From Rhodococcus sp. PAMC28707 (GTDB taxonomy: Bacteria > Actinomycetota > Actinomycetes > Mycobacteriales > Mycobacteriaceae): a DNA stretch of 64,000 nt. The DNA lies in assembly GCF_004795915.1 (NCBI RefSeq), contig NZ_CP039253.1, positions 4,663,364 to 4,727,363 of the forward strand, written 5' to 3'. Of the stretch, positions 17,321 through 25,135 are shown piece after piece. A program made the translations under genes and the position numbers. The notes beneath the pieces were generated by a model. The model searched no databases. It was not told the DNA's origin and worked only from the letters and a program-made list of their open reading frames with translations. Positions within the stretch are counted from its first letter, which is position 1; each line of letters opens with the position of its first letter.

Positions 17321-17341
17321 GGGGTCTTGCCACAAGGCCCC
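17321..17341. promoter_or_regulatory. Rifamycin-associated element (RAE)-like palindrome upstream of helR remnant
   Basis: GGGG-T-CTTG, spacer CCA, then CAAG-G-CCCC: an inverted repeat with only one mismatched pair. The CTTG/CAAG half-sites flanked by G and C runs are those I recall for the actinobacterial RAE that governs rifamycin-inducible genes including helR. It lies about 110-130 nt before the first recognisable helR codons, with the missing 5' end of the gene between them. Identification is from memory of the motif. Confidence 0.65.
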
Positions 17342-17453
17342 GGGCGCGCTATATCTTGAAAAGGGAAGGGAAGCTGTTGCACGCTGCAAGCGGCTGGGTG
17401 AAGGTCGAGAATGGCCTTGCTACCGGCCCCCGTTTATCAGACGAGACGGTCTA

Positions 17454-18041
17454 TCAGCCCGAGACATCGATGATCTCGATCGCGAAAACCAAGGTGTCGC
17501 CTTGCTCGATGCCAGCGGACGGCTGACCACTTGGGTACCCGTCGGCGGATGTCATCGCGACGGCTACCTTCGACCCGACAGTCTGCCCTGCAATCGCCTT
17601 CTGAAAGCCTGGTACGACTCGCGCAAGCGGGAACTCGACCGGTGCGCCACGTTCGTAGCTGCTGTCGAAGACCGAACCATCGCGGCCGTTGACTCCCATG
17701 TAGCAGACCGAGACCGTCGCGTCGTCTGCCACAACCGGTCCGCCACCGGTCTGCAGGGTGTGCACCTGGGTTTCGGTCACAGCGAACGGTGTGGTGACCT
17801 CGACGAGGGGAGCCGTCGTATCGGTTGATCCGGCGACTGCCACGCTGCCGGTGGATCCGGGAAGCGTCCATTGAGGTGTGGTGCCGGCCTCGGGTGCTTG
17901 GGACGGGCAGGTGGTGAATGCGGGTGCAGATTCGCTGACCGATGAGGTAGTCGAATCGGAGCCGCATGCTGCGAGCACCACAGCGAGCGCCGCGGCGCAG
18001 GCCGTGAGTACGCCGGATTTGGTTGCGCGAGAATAATTCAC
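17454..18041 (-). CDS. FKBP-type peptidyl-prolyl isomerase lipoprotein
   Basis: 195 residues from a GTG at 18041; the frame is open upstream but that part belongs to another gene remnant on the opposite strand. The N-terminus is a lipoprotein signal (TACAAALAVVLAACGSDS, lipobox LAAC) followed by a Ser/Thr-rich linker. The FKBP domain occupies about residues 90-195: VTETQVHTLQTGGGPVV, VSVCYMGVNGRDGSVFDSSY, APVEFPLARVVPGFQKAIAG, QTVGSKVAVAM, YPSGQP and DTLVFAIEIIDV. It should fold secreted proteins outside the membrane. Intact, although its neighbours on both sides (helR and a MarR remnant) are broken. Confidence 0.9.
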   Translation of the reverse strand: MNYSRATKSGVLTACAAALAVVLAACGSDSTTSSVSESAPAFTTCPSQAPEAGTTPQWTLPGSTGSVAVAGSTDTTAPLVEVTTPFAVTETQVHTLQTGGGPVVADDATVSVCYMGVNGRDGSVFDSSYERGAPVEFPLARVVPGFQKAIAGQTVGSKVAVAMTSADGYPSGQPSAGIEQGDTLVFAIEIIDVSG

Positions 18042-18051
18042 GTCGATCACG

Positions 18052-18350
18052 CTACAGAACCTCGATTGCGTGAAGGAACTCGAACCCGCATCGTTCGTCG
18101 AGATTGTTGAACGCCAGATGACCGACCAACTCGTCGAGTCGAGATATCTCGAGCGCGTCGAGAATCCTCGGGACAAGCGGTAGACGTTGATCATGTTGAC
18201 ACCCAAAGGAATACGGGCCACGAGAGCTGCCGAAGAGTGCGCTCTCGCCGTCTACCGGCAATGGGAATCCACTCTCGGTGCCGAACAACTGACGCAGATG
18301 GGGGAAACTCCAGCAGCCCTGGCTGTACCTGGACGGCTCCGGCCACTGTG
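18052..18350 (+). pseudogene. MarR-family regulator remnant
   Basis: The forward strand reads MTDQLVESRYLERVENPRDKR, a TAG stop (18181-18183), then TLIMLTPKGIRATRAAEECA and VYRQWESTLGAEQLTQMGE. This is the wing and C-terminal half of a MarR protein; the stop most simply comes from CAG (Gln). The N-terminal half is missing, and the remnant begins about where the FKBP gene starts on the other strand. It overlaps nothing functional and is not expected to give a protein. Confidence 0.7.
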
Positions 18351-18373
18351 GTGCGCGGAAGAGCCGACCAGCG

Positions 18374-19024
18374 CTATTCGGTGGTCCGCGTATCGTCCTC
18401 CGACTGCTCGGTGGAAAGGACGCCGTGCAGGACGATGTCGGCCAGTGCGTCGGCGACCGGTCCAGGATCGGCGATATCGCGGACTGACATTGCGAAGATC
18501 GCGGCACCCGCGAGGATGTCGAGGAGAGTATCCACGTCGACCCCTGCACGAATTTCGCCCTGTTCGCGGCCTGCAACCAGTCGGCGCTCCAGTTCCGCCC
18601 GCACTCCTGCGAGCTGGCGTACGACCAGCACTTCACGTAATGCTCCGTCGGTACGCACCTCGCTCATCAGCCCGGGGGCTGCTGCCCGGGTGGCAGGGGA
18701 GGCGAAAAGTGTGACCGCACCCTGCACCAGTGCGTGGACCTGATCGGCCATCGTGCCGGTGACGCCCAGAGTCGAGTCGATATCGGCGCCCAGATCCGTG
18801 TCCAGAACCGGGTAGACGGCCTCGTTGACTATGTGGGCCTTCGACGGCCAACGACGATAGATGGCGGGGCGTCCGACGCCCGCGAGGGCGGCGATTGCGT
18901 CGATCGTGGTGCCGGCATATCCCTTGTCTGTCAGCAATTGTCGGGTGGCATCCAGCACGGCTGCGTCGATCGTCGGGTTCCGCTGTGGGCCGAGCCGATG
19001 CTGGGCCTCGGGTTCCTTCGGCAT
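18374..19024 (-). CDS. TetR/AcrR-family repressor
   Basis: 216 residues. N-terminal helix-turn-helix: DAAVLDATRQLLTDKGYAG then IDAIAALAGVGRPAIYRRWPSK, followed by an all-helical ligand-binding half rich in Ala and Leu (ALVQGAVTLFASPATRAAAPG, LLDILAGAAIFAMSV). It is divergent from the phosphotransferase/lipocalin-like operon at 19146 and an operator-like palindrome lies between them, so it most likely represses that operon. Its relative at 30134 has the same arrangement beside a paralogous operon. Ligand unknown. Confidence 0.92.
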   Translation of the reverse strand: MPKEPEAQHRLGPQRNPTIDAAVLDATRQLLTDKGYAGTTIDAIAALAGVGRPAIYRRWPSKAHIVNEAVYPVLDTDLGADIDSTLGVTGTMADQVHALVQGAVTLFASPATRAAAPGLMSEVRTDGALREVLVVRQLAGVRAELERRLVAGREQGEIRAGVDVDTLLDILAGAAIFAMSVRDIADPGPVADALADIVLHGVLSTEQSEDDTRTTE

Positions 19025-19069
19025 ATTCTACGAACCCCTTGTGGTTTCGGTGTGACGTCCGTTACATTC

Positions 19070-19091
19070 TGTCACGACTTCAGTCGATACA
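19070..19091. promoter_or_regulatory. Candidate TetR operator
   Basis: TGTCACGACT-TC-AGTCGATACA is an inverted repeat with five perfect inner pairs and partial outer pairs, centred on 19080.5. A wider repeat, CGTTACA (19060-19066) and TGTAACG (19095-19101), encloses it. It lies between the divergent TetR gene and the phosphotransferase gene, the usual place for autoregulation. Confidence 0.5.
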
Positions 19092-19145
19092 AAGTGTAAC
19101 GACTAGCGCGTGCCATCAGTGTCTCCCGAACCACTAGGAGTGGTT

Positions 19146-20333
19146 ATGACTTCTGAATCCATGGGAGCAGATCCCGACTTTGCCGAGCTCGCCCGACCAG
19201 GTGAGTCCCGGAGCGATCCCGCTGTCTTGCGGGCGCGACTCGAGCGCTGGCTGGCCACAGTTCTCGACGTCGAATCCGAACCGGAGGTGACCTCGACCGA
19301 AATTCCGGCCGGGACAGGCATGTCCAACGAGACGGTGCTGTTCGATGCTGTGTGGACCGAGGACGGATGCCGCTCGGAGCACCAGTTGGTTGCGAGGATC
19401 GCGCCTGCCGTCATCGGGGTGCCGATCTTCCCGACCTACAATTTGGACCAGCAGTTCCATGTCATGCGGGCAGTAGCGACCCACACCTCGGTTCCGATTC
19501 CCCGTGTCTACTGGTCGGAGTCCTCGCCTGAGGTACTCGGTGGCGAATTCTTCGTCATGGAGCGGATCAAGGGCGACGTCCCTCCCGACGTGATGCCGTA
19601 CAACTTCGGATCCTGGCTGTCCGAGGGCACGGTGGAAGAACGTTCCCGACTCCAACTTTCCTCTATCCAGATTCTCGTCGACCTTCATGCCATAGCCGAA
19701 CCCCACCGCGTCTGCCCGAGCTTGAGATGTACCGACGGCGACGAAGAGCCCACCGGAGAGACGGCGTTGCGTGCGCATGTGGCGGGTCAACGGCGCTACT
19801 ACGAGTGGGCTACCGCTGACGGACCACGGTCTCCGCTGATCGAACGCGGACTCGACTGGATCGAGGCGAACCTGCCCACCGACGACCGACCGGCGGTGCT
19901 GTGTTGGGGCGACTCCCGCATAGGCAACGTCATGTATCAGGACTTCCGGCCTGCAGCGGTACTCGATTGGGAAATGGCCACGCTCGGTCCGCGCGAGTTG
20001 GACCTCGGCTGGATGATCTACTTGCACAGGTTCTTCGAGGATCTCGCCACGATGGCCGGGCTCCCCGGGTTACCCGACCTTCTCCGTCGCGAGGACGTCG
20101 CCGACACATATCGAGAGCTGACCGGGCACCGACCGGCCGATCTGGACTTCTACACGCTGTACGCGGCTGTTCGTCACGCCGTCATCATGTTCCGAGTGCA
20201 GAGCCGTGCCGTCGCTTTCGGTCAAGCTCAGCTACCGGAGAACCCAGATGACATGATCATGCACCGAGCGAGTCTCGAAGCCATGCTGGACGGCACCTAC
20301 TGGGCCGGCGTCACGGCAGGAGCCGCGCTATGA
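19146..20333 (+). CDS. APH-family phosphotransferase (aminoglycoside/choline-kinase fold)
   Basis: 395 residues from the ATG at 19146, with AGGAG five nt upstream; an in-frame GTG at 19110 is less likely. Kinase-fold motifs are seen: EFFVMERIKGDVPPDV, the catalytic loop VLCWGDSRIGNVMYQD (GDxxxGN) and metal site VLDWEMATLGPRELDLGW. Proteins of this branch occur with acyl-CoA metabolism genes in actinobacteria and phosphorylate small hydroxylated compounds. The stop overlaps the ATG of the next gene (ATGA), so the two are coupled. Under the TetR at 18374. The substrate is unknown. Confidence 0.9.
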   Translation: MTSESMGADPDFAELARPGESRSDPAVLRARLERWLATVLDVESEPEVTSTEIPAGTGMSNETVLFDAVWTEDGCRSEHQLVARIAPAVIGVPIFPTYNLDQQFHVMRAVATHTSVPIPRVYWSESSPEVLGGEFFVMERIKGDVPPDVMPYNFGSWLSEGTVEERSRLQLSSIQILVDLHAIAEPHRVCPSLRCTDGDEEPTGETALRAHVAGQRRYYEWATADGPRSPLIERGLDWIEANLPTDDRPAVLCWGDSRIGNVMYQDFRPAAVLDWEMATLGPRELDLGWMIYLHRFFEDLATMAGLPGLPDLLRREDVADTYRELTGHRPADLDFYTLYAAVRHAVIMFRVQSRAVAFGQAQLPENPDDMIMHRASLEAMLDGTYWAGVTAGAAL

Positions 20334-21490
20334 CTCTGTCTCCGCTCGACGACTATCCAGTCCACCAAATCGCAGAGCCCATCCGACATGTCGGCACCTC
20401 GGACCGCAACTTTTACGACCGTTACTACTTCAATTGTCACGCCGGGGTCGACAGGGCCGATCCACTGTTCCTCATCATCGGACTCGGCCAGTATCCCAAT
20501 CTCGGTGTGTGCGACGGGTTTGCGGTATTGCGACGCGGAGACGATCACCTCGTCTTTCGAGCTTCCCGAGCACTGGGGGAGGACCGCATGGATCTGTCCG
20601 TCGGACCGTTGCGGATCGAGATCATCGAGGGATTGCACCGTCTGCGAGTCGTTCTCGAACCGAGTCTGGAGGCTCCCGACCTCAGTTTCGATCTCGAATT
20701 CGAGTCCGACGTGCCGGCGAACCTCGAGGCGAGGCACTTCCACCGGCAACTCGAGCGGGTTACCTTCGACACCCAGCGGTTCGTCCAAACCGGGACGTGG
20801 GCGGGGACACTGACGCTCGACGGCGAGGCCATCCCCGTCACGCCGGACACGTGGCGTGGCAACCGTGACCGTTCCTGGGGCGTACGGCCAGTGGGCGAGG
20901 CGGAACCACCTGGACGCAAGGCCGATCCGGTGATCGCCGCCGAGCAGAACTTCTTCTGGATCTACTCGATCATGCAGTTCGAAGACTTCACCATCGTCAC
21001 GGTCATCCAGGAGGACAGGTACGGTCGGCGCATCGTCGAGGACTCGACTCGGGTCTTCGCCGATCGAACTCGTGAACGGGAGTGGCTGGGCCGACCGGAT
21101 CACGAGCTGACCTTCGTTCCGGGTACCCGCGAGGTCGAGACCGGGACACTGTACTTCCGTAGACCGGGTTCGCCCGGCAAGTCGGACCACGTCCTCACCG
21201 TGACCTGCGAACCAGTGCTGCCGCACTATCTGGGGGTCGGTACCGGGTACGGCCTCGAGCAGGATTGGCGTCACGGAATGTGGCAGGGCGAGCTGGTAGT
21301 CCAGGGGTTTCGCGAGAAAGTGTCCGAGATCGAGCCCTGGAAGAAGATGTTCAGCCCTGTCGACAATCTCGCGCGATTCACCATCATCGAAGACGGCGTC
21401 TCCCTCACGGGTGCAGGACTCTTCGAGGTGGCGGTCATCGGACCCCACGAGCAATATGGGTTCACCGGGGTCGGTGACGTAGCCCCCTGA
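20330..21490 (+). CDS. Lipocalin-like (CrtC/AttH-type) protein, paralogue of 30792-31907
   Basis: 386 residues, no signal peptide. It begins LSPLDDYPVHQIAEP and TSDRNFYDRYYFN, has a central RDRSWGVRPVGE motif and ends GAGLFEVAVIGPHEQYGFTG. The long series of beta-strand-like segments and the RDRSWG motif recall the double-lipocalin fold of CrtC/AttH proteins. A second protein with the same marks (residues near 15-30, 175-190 and 355-370) is encoded at 30792. Translationally coupled to the phosphotransferase gene. Function unknown; a role in binding or isomerising a lipid or terpenoid substrate is an inference from the fold. Confidence 0.75.
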   Translation: MTLSPLDDYPVHQIAEPIRHVGTSDRNFYDRYYFNCHAGVDRADPLFLIIGLGQYPNLGVCDGFAVLRRGDDHLVFRASRALGEDRMDLSVGPLRIEIIEGLHRLRVVLEPSLEAPDLSFDLEFESDVPANLEARHFHRQLERVTFDTQRFVQTGTWAGTLTLDGEAIPVTPDTWRGNRDRSWGVRPVGEAEPPGRKADPVIAAEQNFFWIYSIMQFEDFTIVTVIQEDRYGRRIVEDSTRVFADRTREREWLGRPDHELTFVPGTREVETGTLYFRRPGSPGKSDHVLTVTCEPVLPHYLGVGTGYGLEQDWRHGMWQGELVVQGFREKVSEIEPWKKMFSPVDNLARFTIIEDGVSLTGAGLFEVAVIGPHEQYGFTGVGDVAP

Positions 21491-21535
21491 TCACCCGGGC
21501 GTCGGCAAAATTCTGAGCCTTCGTCGACGCCCCGG

Positions 21536-22138
21536 TCAGTGCTTCACGCGATACCGCACGTGTGTCGCGAACGGAGAGTGGATGGCTTCGAGTGGTTCGA
21601 GGCTCGAGTTTGTCAGGCCTTCGAACGGTGATTCATCGCTTCCGAGCAAGACTGGAGTGATGTCGAGGACGAGTTCGTCGATCACCCCTGCGGCGAGGGC
21701 CTGACGAATGGTCGACGCGCCGCCGGCGATGGAGATGTCGTTTTCGCCTGCCACGGCCTGGGCCTGGGCGTACGCGGAATCGAAACCATCGGTCACAAAG
21801 TGAAAAGTAGTGCCGCCTGCCATCTCGATTGGTTCGTGTTGGTAGTGGGTGAGTACGAACACCGGTGCGCGGTACGGGGGATTGTCACCCCACCACCCGC
21901 TCCAGTCCTCATCCCATTCACCGCGGATGGGACCAAACATGTTGCAGCCCAGGATTAATGATCCGCGGGGCCGCAGTAGTTCAGCGGTGAGGGCGGCATC
22001 GGCCTCGTTCGTGGCCTCACCGATATGTCATGTGTGCAGTTGGAGGCCTCCGACACCCACGGGGTTGACCTTGTCCTGGTCGGGGCCGGTGACGAAGCCG
22101 TCAAGGGAGATCGACACGTGTGCGGTAGTTCGAGTCAT
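21536..22138 (-). pseudogene. Dihydrofolate reductase-like (RibD C-terminal) gene broken by a stop
   Basis: From the ATG at 22138 the frame reads MTRTTAHVSISLDGFVTGP ... GVGGLQLHT, then TGA (22028-22030), HIGEATNEADA and on to the natural end at 21536. The later part contains ILGCNMFGPIRGEWD, ISIAGGASTIRQALAAG and DELVLDITPVLLGSDESPFEG, all typical of the DHFR/RibD C-terminal family (about 190-200 residues). Relatives place a Trp at the stop, so TGG to TGA is the simplest cause. The downstream 134 residues could be re-initiated at MFGPI but would lack the N-terminal NADPH-fold strand. Confidence 0.85.
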
Positions 22139-22206
22139 GTCGTTCAGGCTGCCGCCGCGATCGAAACTCATCGCCTTATCGCAAAGGCAATCTGCCTGTG
22201 GTCAAT

Positions 22207-22238
22207 CCAGACTGTGGGGTTGCCAGACTGTGGGGTTG
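22207..22238. repeat. Tandem 16-bp duplication
   Basis: CCAGACTGTGGGGTTG occurs twice back to back (22207-22222, 22223-22238) and is followed by a further CCAG. It lies in the gap upstream of both the DHFR-like remnant and the hydrolase gene. Probably a slippage product. The rest of this 280-nt gap shows no clear gene apart from the short frame at 22319. Confidence 0.85.
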
Positions 22239-22318
22239 CCAGAAAACCCCATTGCTGGATTCCGATCAGTCCTGCTACGTTGCCGGAGACCGTGCACGAG
22301 AACAAGGAGGTGGTACCT

Positions 22319-22444
22319 GTGAACGCTGTATCGACATGGGTGCTCCTTCTTCTTATTGCGGTCGGACGAAAAGATAGTCCGGGAGCGCCGTTCACGAGCA
22401 CTCCCGAAAGGTTCGACCATGAAATTCACTTCTACGTGGCTTGA
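22319..22444 (+). CDS. Possible 41-residue leader ORF upstream of the hydrolase
   Basis: A GTG at 22319 has a strong AGGAGGT eight nt upstream, better than that of the following gene. The product would begin VNAVSTWVLLLLIAVGRKDS, with a hydrophobic first third, and end 26 nt inside the hydrolase gene. Translation could aid or limit hydrolase initiation. Alternatively the Shine-Dalgarno is left from a lost gene. Low confidence. Confidence 0.3.
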   Translation: MNAVSTWVLLLLIAVGRKDSPGAPFTSTPERFDHEIHFYVA

Positions 22445-23147
22445 CGATGGCGTTCTCGAGCGCGCGTTCACTCTCAACGGGATCCCCGGCATTCTGTGGA
22501 CTCCCGAGTCCGCACCCGGGCCGGTCCCGCTGGTTTTGCTCGGCCACCCTGGGGGATTGCACGCGATGCATTCCCGGTTGGCAGGGCGCGCCCGGGCTTC
22601 AGTTCTGGAGCACGGCTTTGCCGCGGCCACCATCGAGCTTCCTGGCGGCGGTGAGCGGACCCGTTCCGCCGCCGTGGAGCAAGCCCGCAGCGATCTGCGG
22701 CGGGCGCTTGCGACCGGTGAGCCGGTCGACGAGATAGTCGATCGGCTCGTACTTCCGCTGGTGGACAAGGCAGTTCCGGAATGGCAGGCCGCTTTGGATG
22801 CTCTCCTTGCGCTACCTGAGGTTCGCGGACCGGTCGGGTTCTCGGGAGGACCGATAGCCATCGGTATCCGGCTGGCGGTGGTCGAGCCGCGTATCACTGC
22901 CGCCGTGTTGTTCGCGGGTAGCTTCGTGCCCGCCGCCATGTTCGACGAGGCCCGTCAGGTCACCATTCCGCTACAGGTTCTCCTGCAGTGGGACGATGAA
23001 ATGAACGACCGGCAGGCCACTTTGAAACTGTTCGACGCCTTCGGCTCCGAGGAAAAGGCGTTGCACGCGAACATGGGCGGGCACGCTGGAGTCCCACAAT
23101 CCGAGGTCACCGGTGGGGCTCAGTTCTTCGCCCGACACTCGCGTTAG
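22419..23147 (+). CDS. Alpha/beta hydrolase (dienelactone-hydrolase-like)
   Basis: 242 residues from the ATG at 22419 (GAAAGG upstream). Features: LVLLGHPGGLHAM (oxyanion HxGG region), ATIELPGGGERTRSA, nucleophile region PVGFSGGPIAIGIRLAV, acid region LLQWDDEMNDRQ and catalytic-His region NMGGHAGVPQSEV. The order suits DLH/acyl-peptidase-like hydrolases. The nucleophile motif GFSGGP is slightly atypical of GxSxGG. Intact among broken neighbours; substrate unknown. Confidence 0.8.
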   Translation: MKFTSTWLDDGVLERAFTLNGIPGILWTPESAPGPVPLVLLGHPGGLHAMHSRLAGRARASVLEHGFAAATIELPGGGERTRSAAVEQARSDLRRALATGEPVDEIVDRLVLPLVDKAVPEWQAALDALLALPEVRGPVGFSGGPIAIGIRLAVVEPRITAAVLFAGSFVPAAMFDEARQVTIPLQVLLQWDDEMNDRQATLKLFDAFGSEEKALHANMGGHAGVPQSEVTGGAQFFARHSR

Positions 23148-23182
23148 CCATCCGTGCCGCAGTATCGGCGAGCGCGGGGTTG

Positions 23183-23800
23183 TCAGTCGAGGTTCGGCCC
23201 CCACTGCACACCGTTGATATTGGCTCCCGCCGTCGACGAAGAGGGTGTTGCCCCGTCATGTACCGGCAATCATCGCTACCCAGGAAGAGCGACACCGGCC
23301 CGATATCCTCCAACGGGTCGCCCATGCCGAGCCCATTCCCGCGCAGCTGTGCGGGTGAGTGTGCGTAGAGCCTCTTTCGCCATGTTGTAGGCGACTGAGT
23401 ACATGTGCGCGTTCACGCCGTTGAACGAGGCGATGTTGATTACCCGGCCGGTTCCGTGCCTCTTCAGTTCGTCGAACGCATACTGTATCGCCCAAAACGC
23501 AGCCATCAACCGCATATCGAATCCGGCGCGTACTGACTCCTCCGGTGTCTTCTCCAGACGTGCGTAGGGGATCCCGCCCCAGGCATTGTTGATCAACTCA
23601 TCCACCCGGCCGAAGTTCGAGACGGCGGCCCCGACCATGTCGTGCACTTGCTGCCGGTCTGTCACGTCGGTGCGCACGAACTAGACCCGCCCGTTGTACT
23701 GCTTACGCAACTGCTCCGCGGTTCGTTCACGCAATTCTCTGTCGATCTCGGCGATCAACACGCTCCCGCCTTCGCGTGCGGAGGAACATTTGATCGCCAA
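23183..23800 (-). pseudogene. Short-chain dehydrogenase/reductase pseudogene with several lesions
   Basis: Reverse-strand pieces read AREGGSVLIAEIDRELRERT, a TAG (about 23683) before FVRTDVTDRQQVHDMV, then DELINNAWGGIPYARLE, FDELKRHGTGRVINIASFNG, the active-site YSVAYNMAKEALRTLTRTAA (YxxxK), and REWARHG. There the sequence jumps straight into MGDPLEDIGPVSLFLGSDDC, losing the usual cofactor loop (~50 codons). Two apparent single-base insertions follow, before and within the NTLFVDGG-NINGVQWGPNLD ending. The N-terminal glycine motif is also frame-disrupted. Lesions of every type make this an old pseudogene. Confidence 0.85.
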
Positions 23801-23880
23801 CTACCCGCCAGACCGCCACCACATGAGCGGGCGGGCCTGGTCATCTGCGCGGGTAAGTGCACCCGTGTACCCACACCCTC

Positions 23881-24360
23881 ATGGGCGTGAGTACCGCCGA
23901 GATCGTATCGGGTCGCACGGAATCAGACTCCGCGCCAGCTCGTCCATCGACAGGCTGTCGCCGAGGTTTTTTGACCGACTACAGCATTGGACCGGGTCCC
24001 GCGTACGTAGTTGTTGTTGTTCAGCTGCCGTTCTCACACCGGGTTTTCGACGTTTCGAACGACGAATACGACCCGCTGGGTGTCGCAGAAGCGTTTCACC
24101 ACACTGTGGTGCTTCGCTGCCACACCAACTACGACATTCCGCTGCATTACCGATCCTTCATGGAGAAATTCAGTTTGGAGGTGCTCGACACGCTTCGAAT
24201 GCAGTCGAGAGCAGCACCACTCACCTTTGACGTGGAAGTCAACGACGTCACCCACCGCCACGGAGCAGTCTCAGACATCGACTTCTCGGGAATGCTGACG
24301 AACAACGTACGGGACATCGCCCGGTGCAGCGCGCTCGCGCAAGGGGAGAGTGGTCGGTGA
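23881..24360 (+). pseudogene. Truncated AfsA/ScbA-type gamma-butyrolactone synthase (first hotdog repeat only)
   Basis: The 159-residue frame contains STAEIVSGRTESD, LPFSHRVFDVSNDEYDPLG, VAEAFHHTVVLRCHTNYDIP, YRSFMEKFSLEVLD and PLTFDVEVNDVTHRHG. This fits the A-factor-synthase hotdog domain, in which an R/LPxxHxFF, HxDPLxVAEAxRQ and GVPxxxxF pattern recurs. AfsA/ScbA proteins are about 300 residues with two such repeats; here the frame stops at a TGA in SGR*YPQRR, where relatives continue (probably Trp), and the next gene begins on the other strand 25 nt later. The second repeat is gone. AfsA enzymes condense a beta-ketoacyl group with dihydroxyacetone phosphate to start butyrolactone signals. 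The neighbour is a butyrolactone receptor, which strongly supports the call. Confidence 0.65.
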
Positions 24361-24385
24361 TATCCGCAGCGTCGCATCGACTGTG

Positions 24386-25030
24386 TCAGGCGGTCGCTGC
24401 TTCCGATTTACGGGGTGGAAGCCCGGCCAATCTCATGACGTGAGCCAATGTGCTCTTGTGAACAATTGTCGGCAACACTAGGTTCCACATCTGGTTCAAC
24501 CGCTCGTACAGGTCGGTTCTGCCGGTCAACATCTCCGAGAGAATCTGCACTCCGGTGAACGAGCCCACGATGAACCGGGCCAGCGCGTCGATGTCGGTGC
24601 CCTTGACGATGTCGCCGTCCTCGGCTGCTTGCAGCGCAATCTCTTTGATGGCGTCGATCCAGTCCAAGTACGGTTTTTCTATGGGACCCTGGATACTCCC
24701 GATTTCCATCGTCAAGCGCATGCCGCCTCGCGCGATAGGCTCGGTCACGAGCTGCCGCGCCATCTCTTGCGACACCAGCACCAGCATCTCGACCGCGGTG
24801 TCGGACTGAGTGCCCACGAGTCGGGTGCCTTCCATGGCCATAGCGTGTTGCGCTTCGATGACCGCGTGCGCGAGCTCTTCCTTGGACGCGAAGTGGAAAT
24901 ACATCGCACCTTTACTCACACCGGCGTGCTGCAGGATGGTGCCCAGACTGGCGGAGTAGCCGAACTTCTCGAAGCTCTTCGCAGCCCCCAAGATGGCGGC
25001 CTGGCGCGTAAGAACAGCGCGCTCCTGCAT
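24386..25030 (-). CDS. Gamma-butyrolactone receptor-type TetR regulator (ArpA/ScbR/GblR-like)
   Basis: 214 residues from the ATG at 25030, where the protein begins MQERAVLTRQAAILGAAKSF; the frame is open to 25126 but the extension is not family-like. The DNA-binding domain (FEKFGYSASLGTILQHAGVS, KGAMYFHFASKEELAHAVIE) is that of butyrolactone receptors, in which KGALYFHFxSKExLA is a hallmark. The C-terminal half has the GG/MRLTMEIGS and Trp-containing ligand-pocket segments. Such receptors repress secondary metabolism until the butyrolactone binds. The synthase gene next to it is truncated, so this receptor may be orphaned, sense another strain's signal, or act on the NRPS locus 20 kb away; the last is speculation. 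Confidence 0.82.
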   Translation of the reverse strand: MQERAVLTRQAAILGAAKSFEKFGYSASLGTILQHAGVSKGAMYFHFASKEELAHAVIEAQHAMAMEGTRLVGTQSDTAVEMLVLVSQEMARQLVTEPIARGGMRLTMEIGSIQGPIEKPYLDWIDAIKEIALQAAEDGDIVKGTDIDALARFIVGSFTGVQILSEMLTGRTDLYERLNQMWNLVLPTIVHKSTLAHVMRLAGLPPRKSEAATA

Positions 25031-25135
25031 GTGGTACCTATCTCTCGTCGATGGGGGGATATCTTTGAACGATACGTCGAGATCCACCCAACCAGCGTTG
25101 TGCTGTCGTCGACGGCGGACATCCACTCCACTCGG

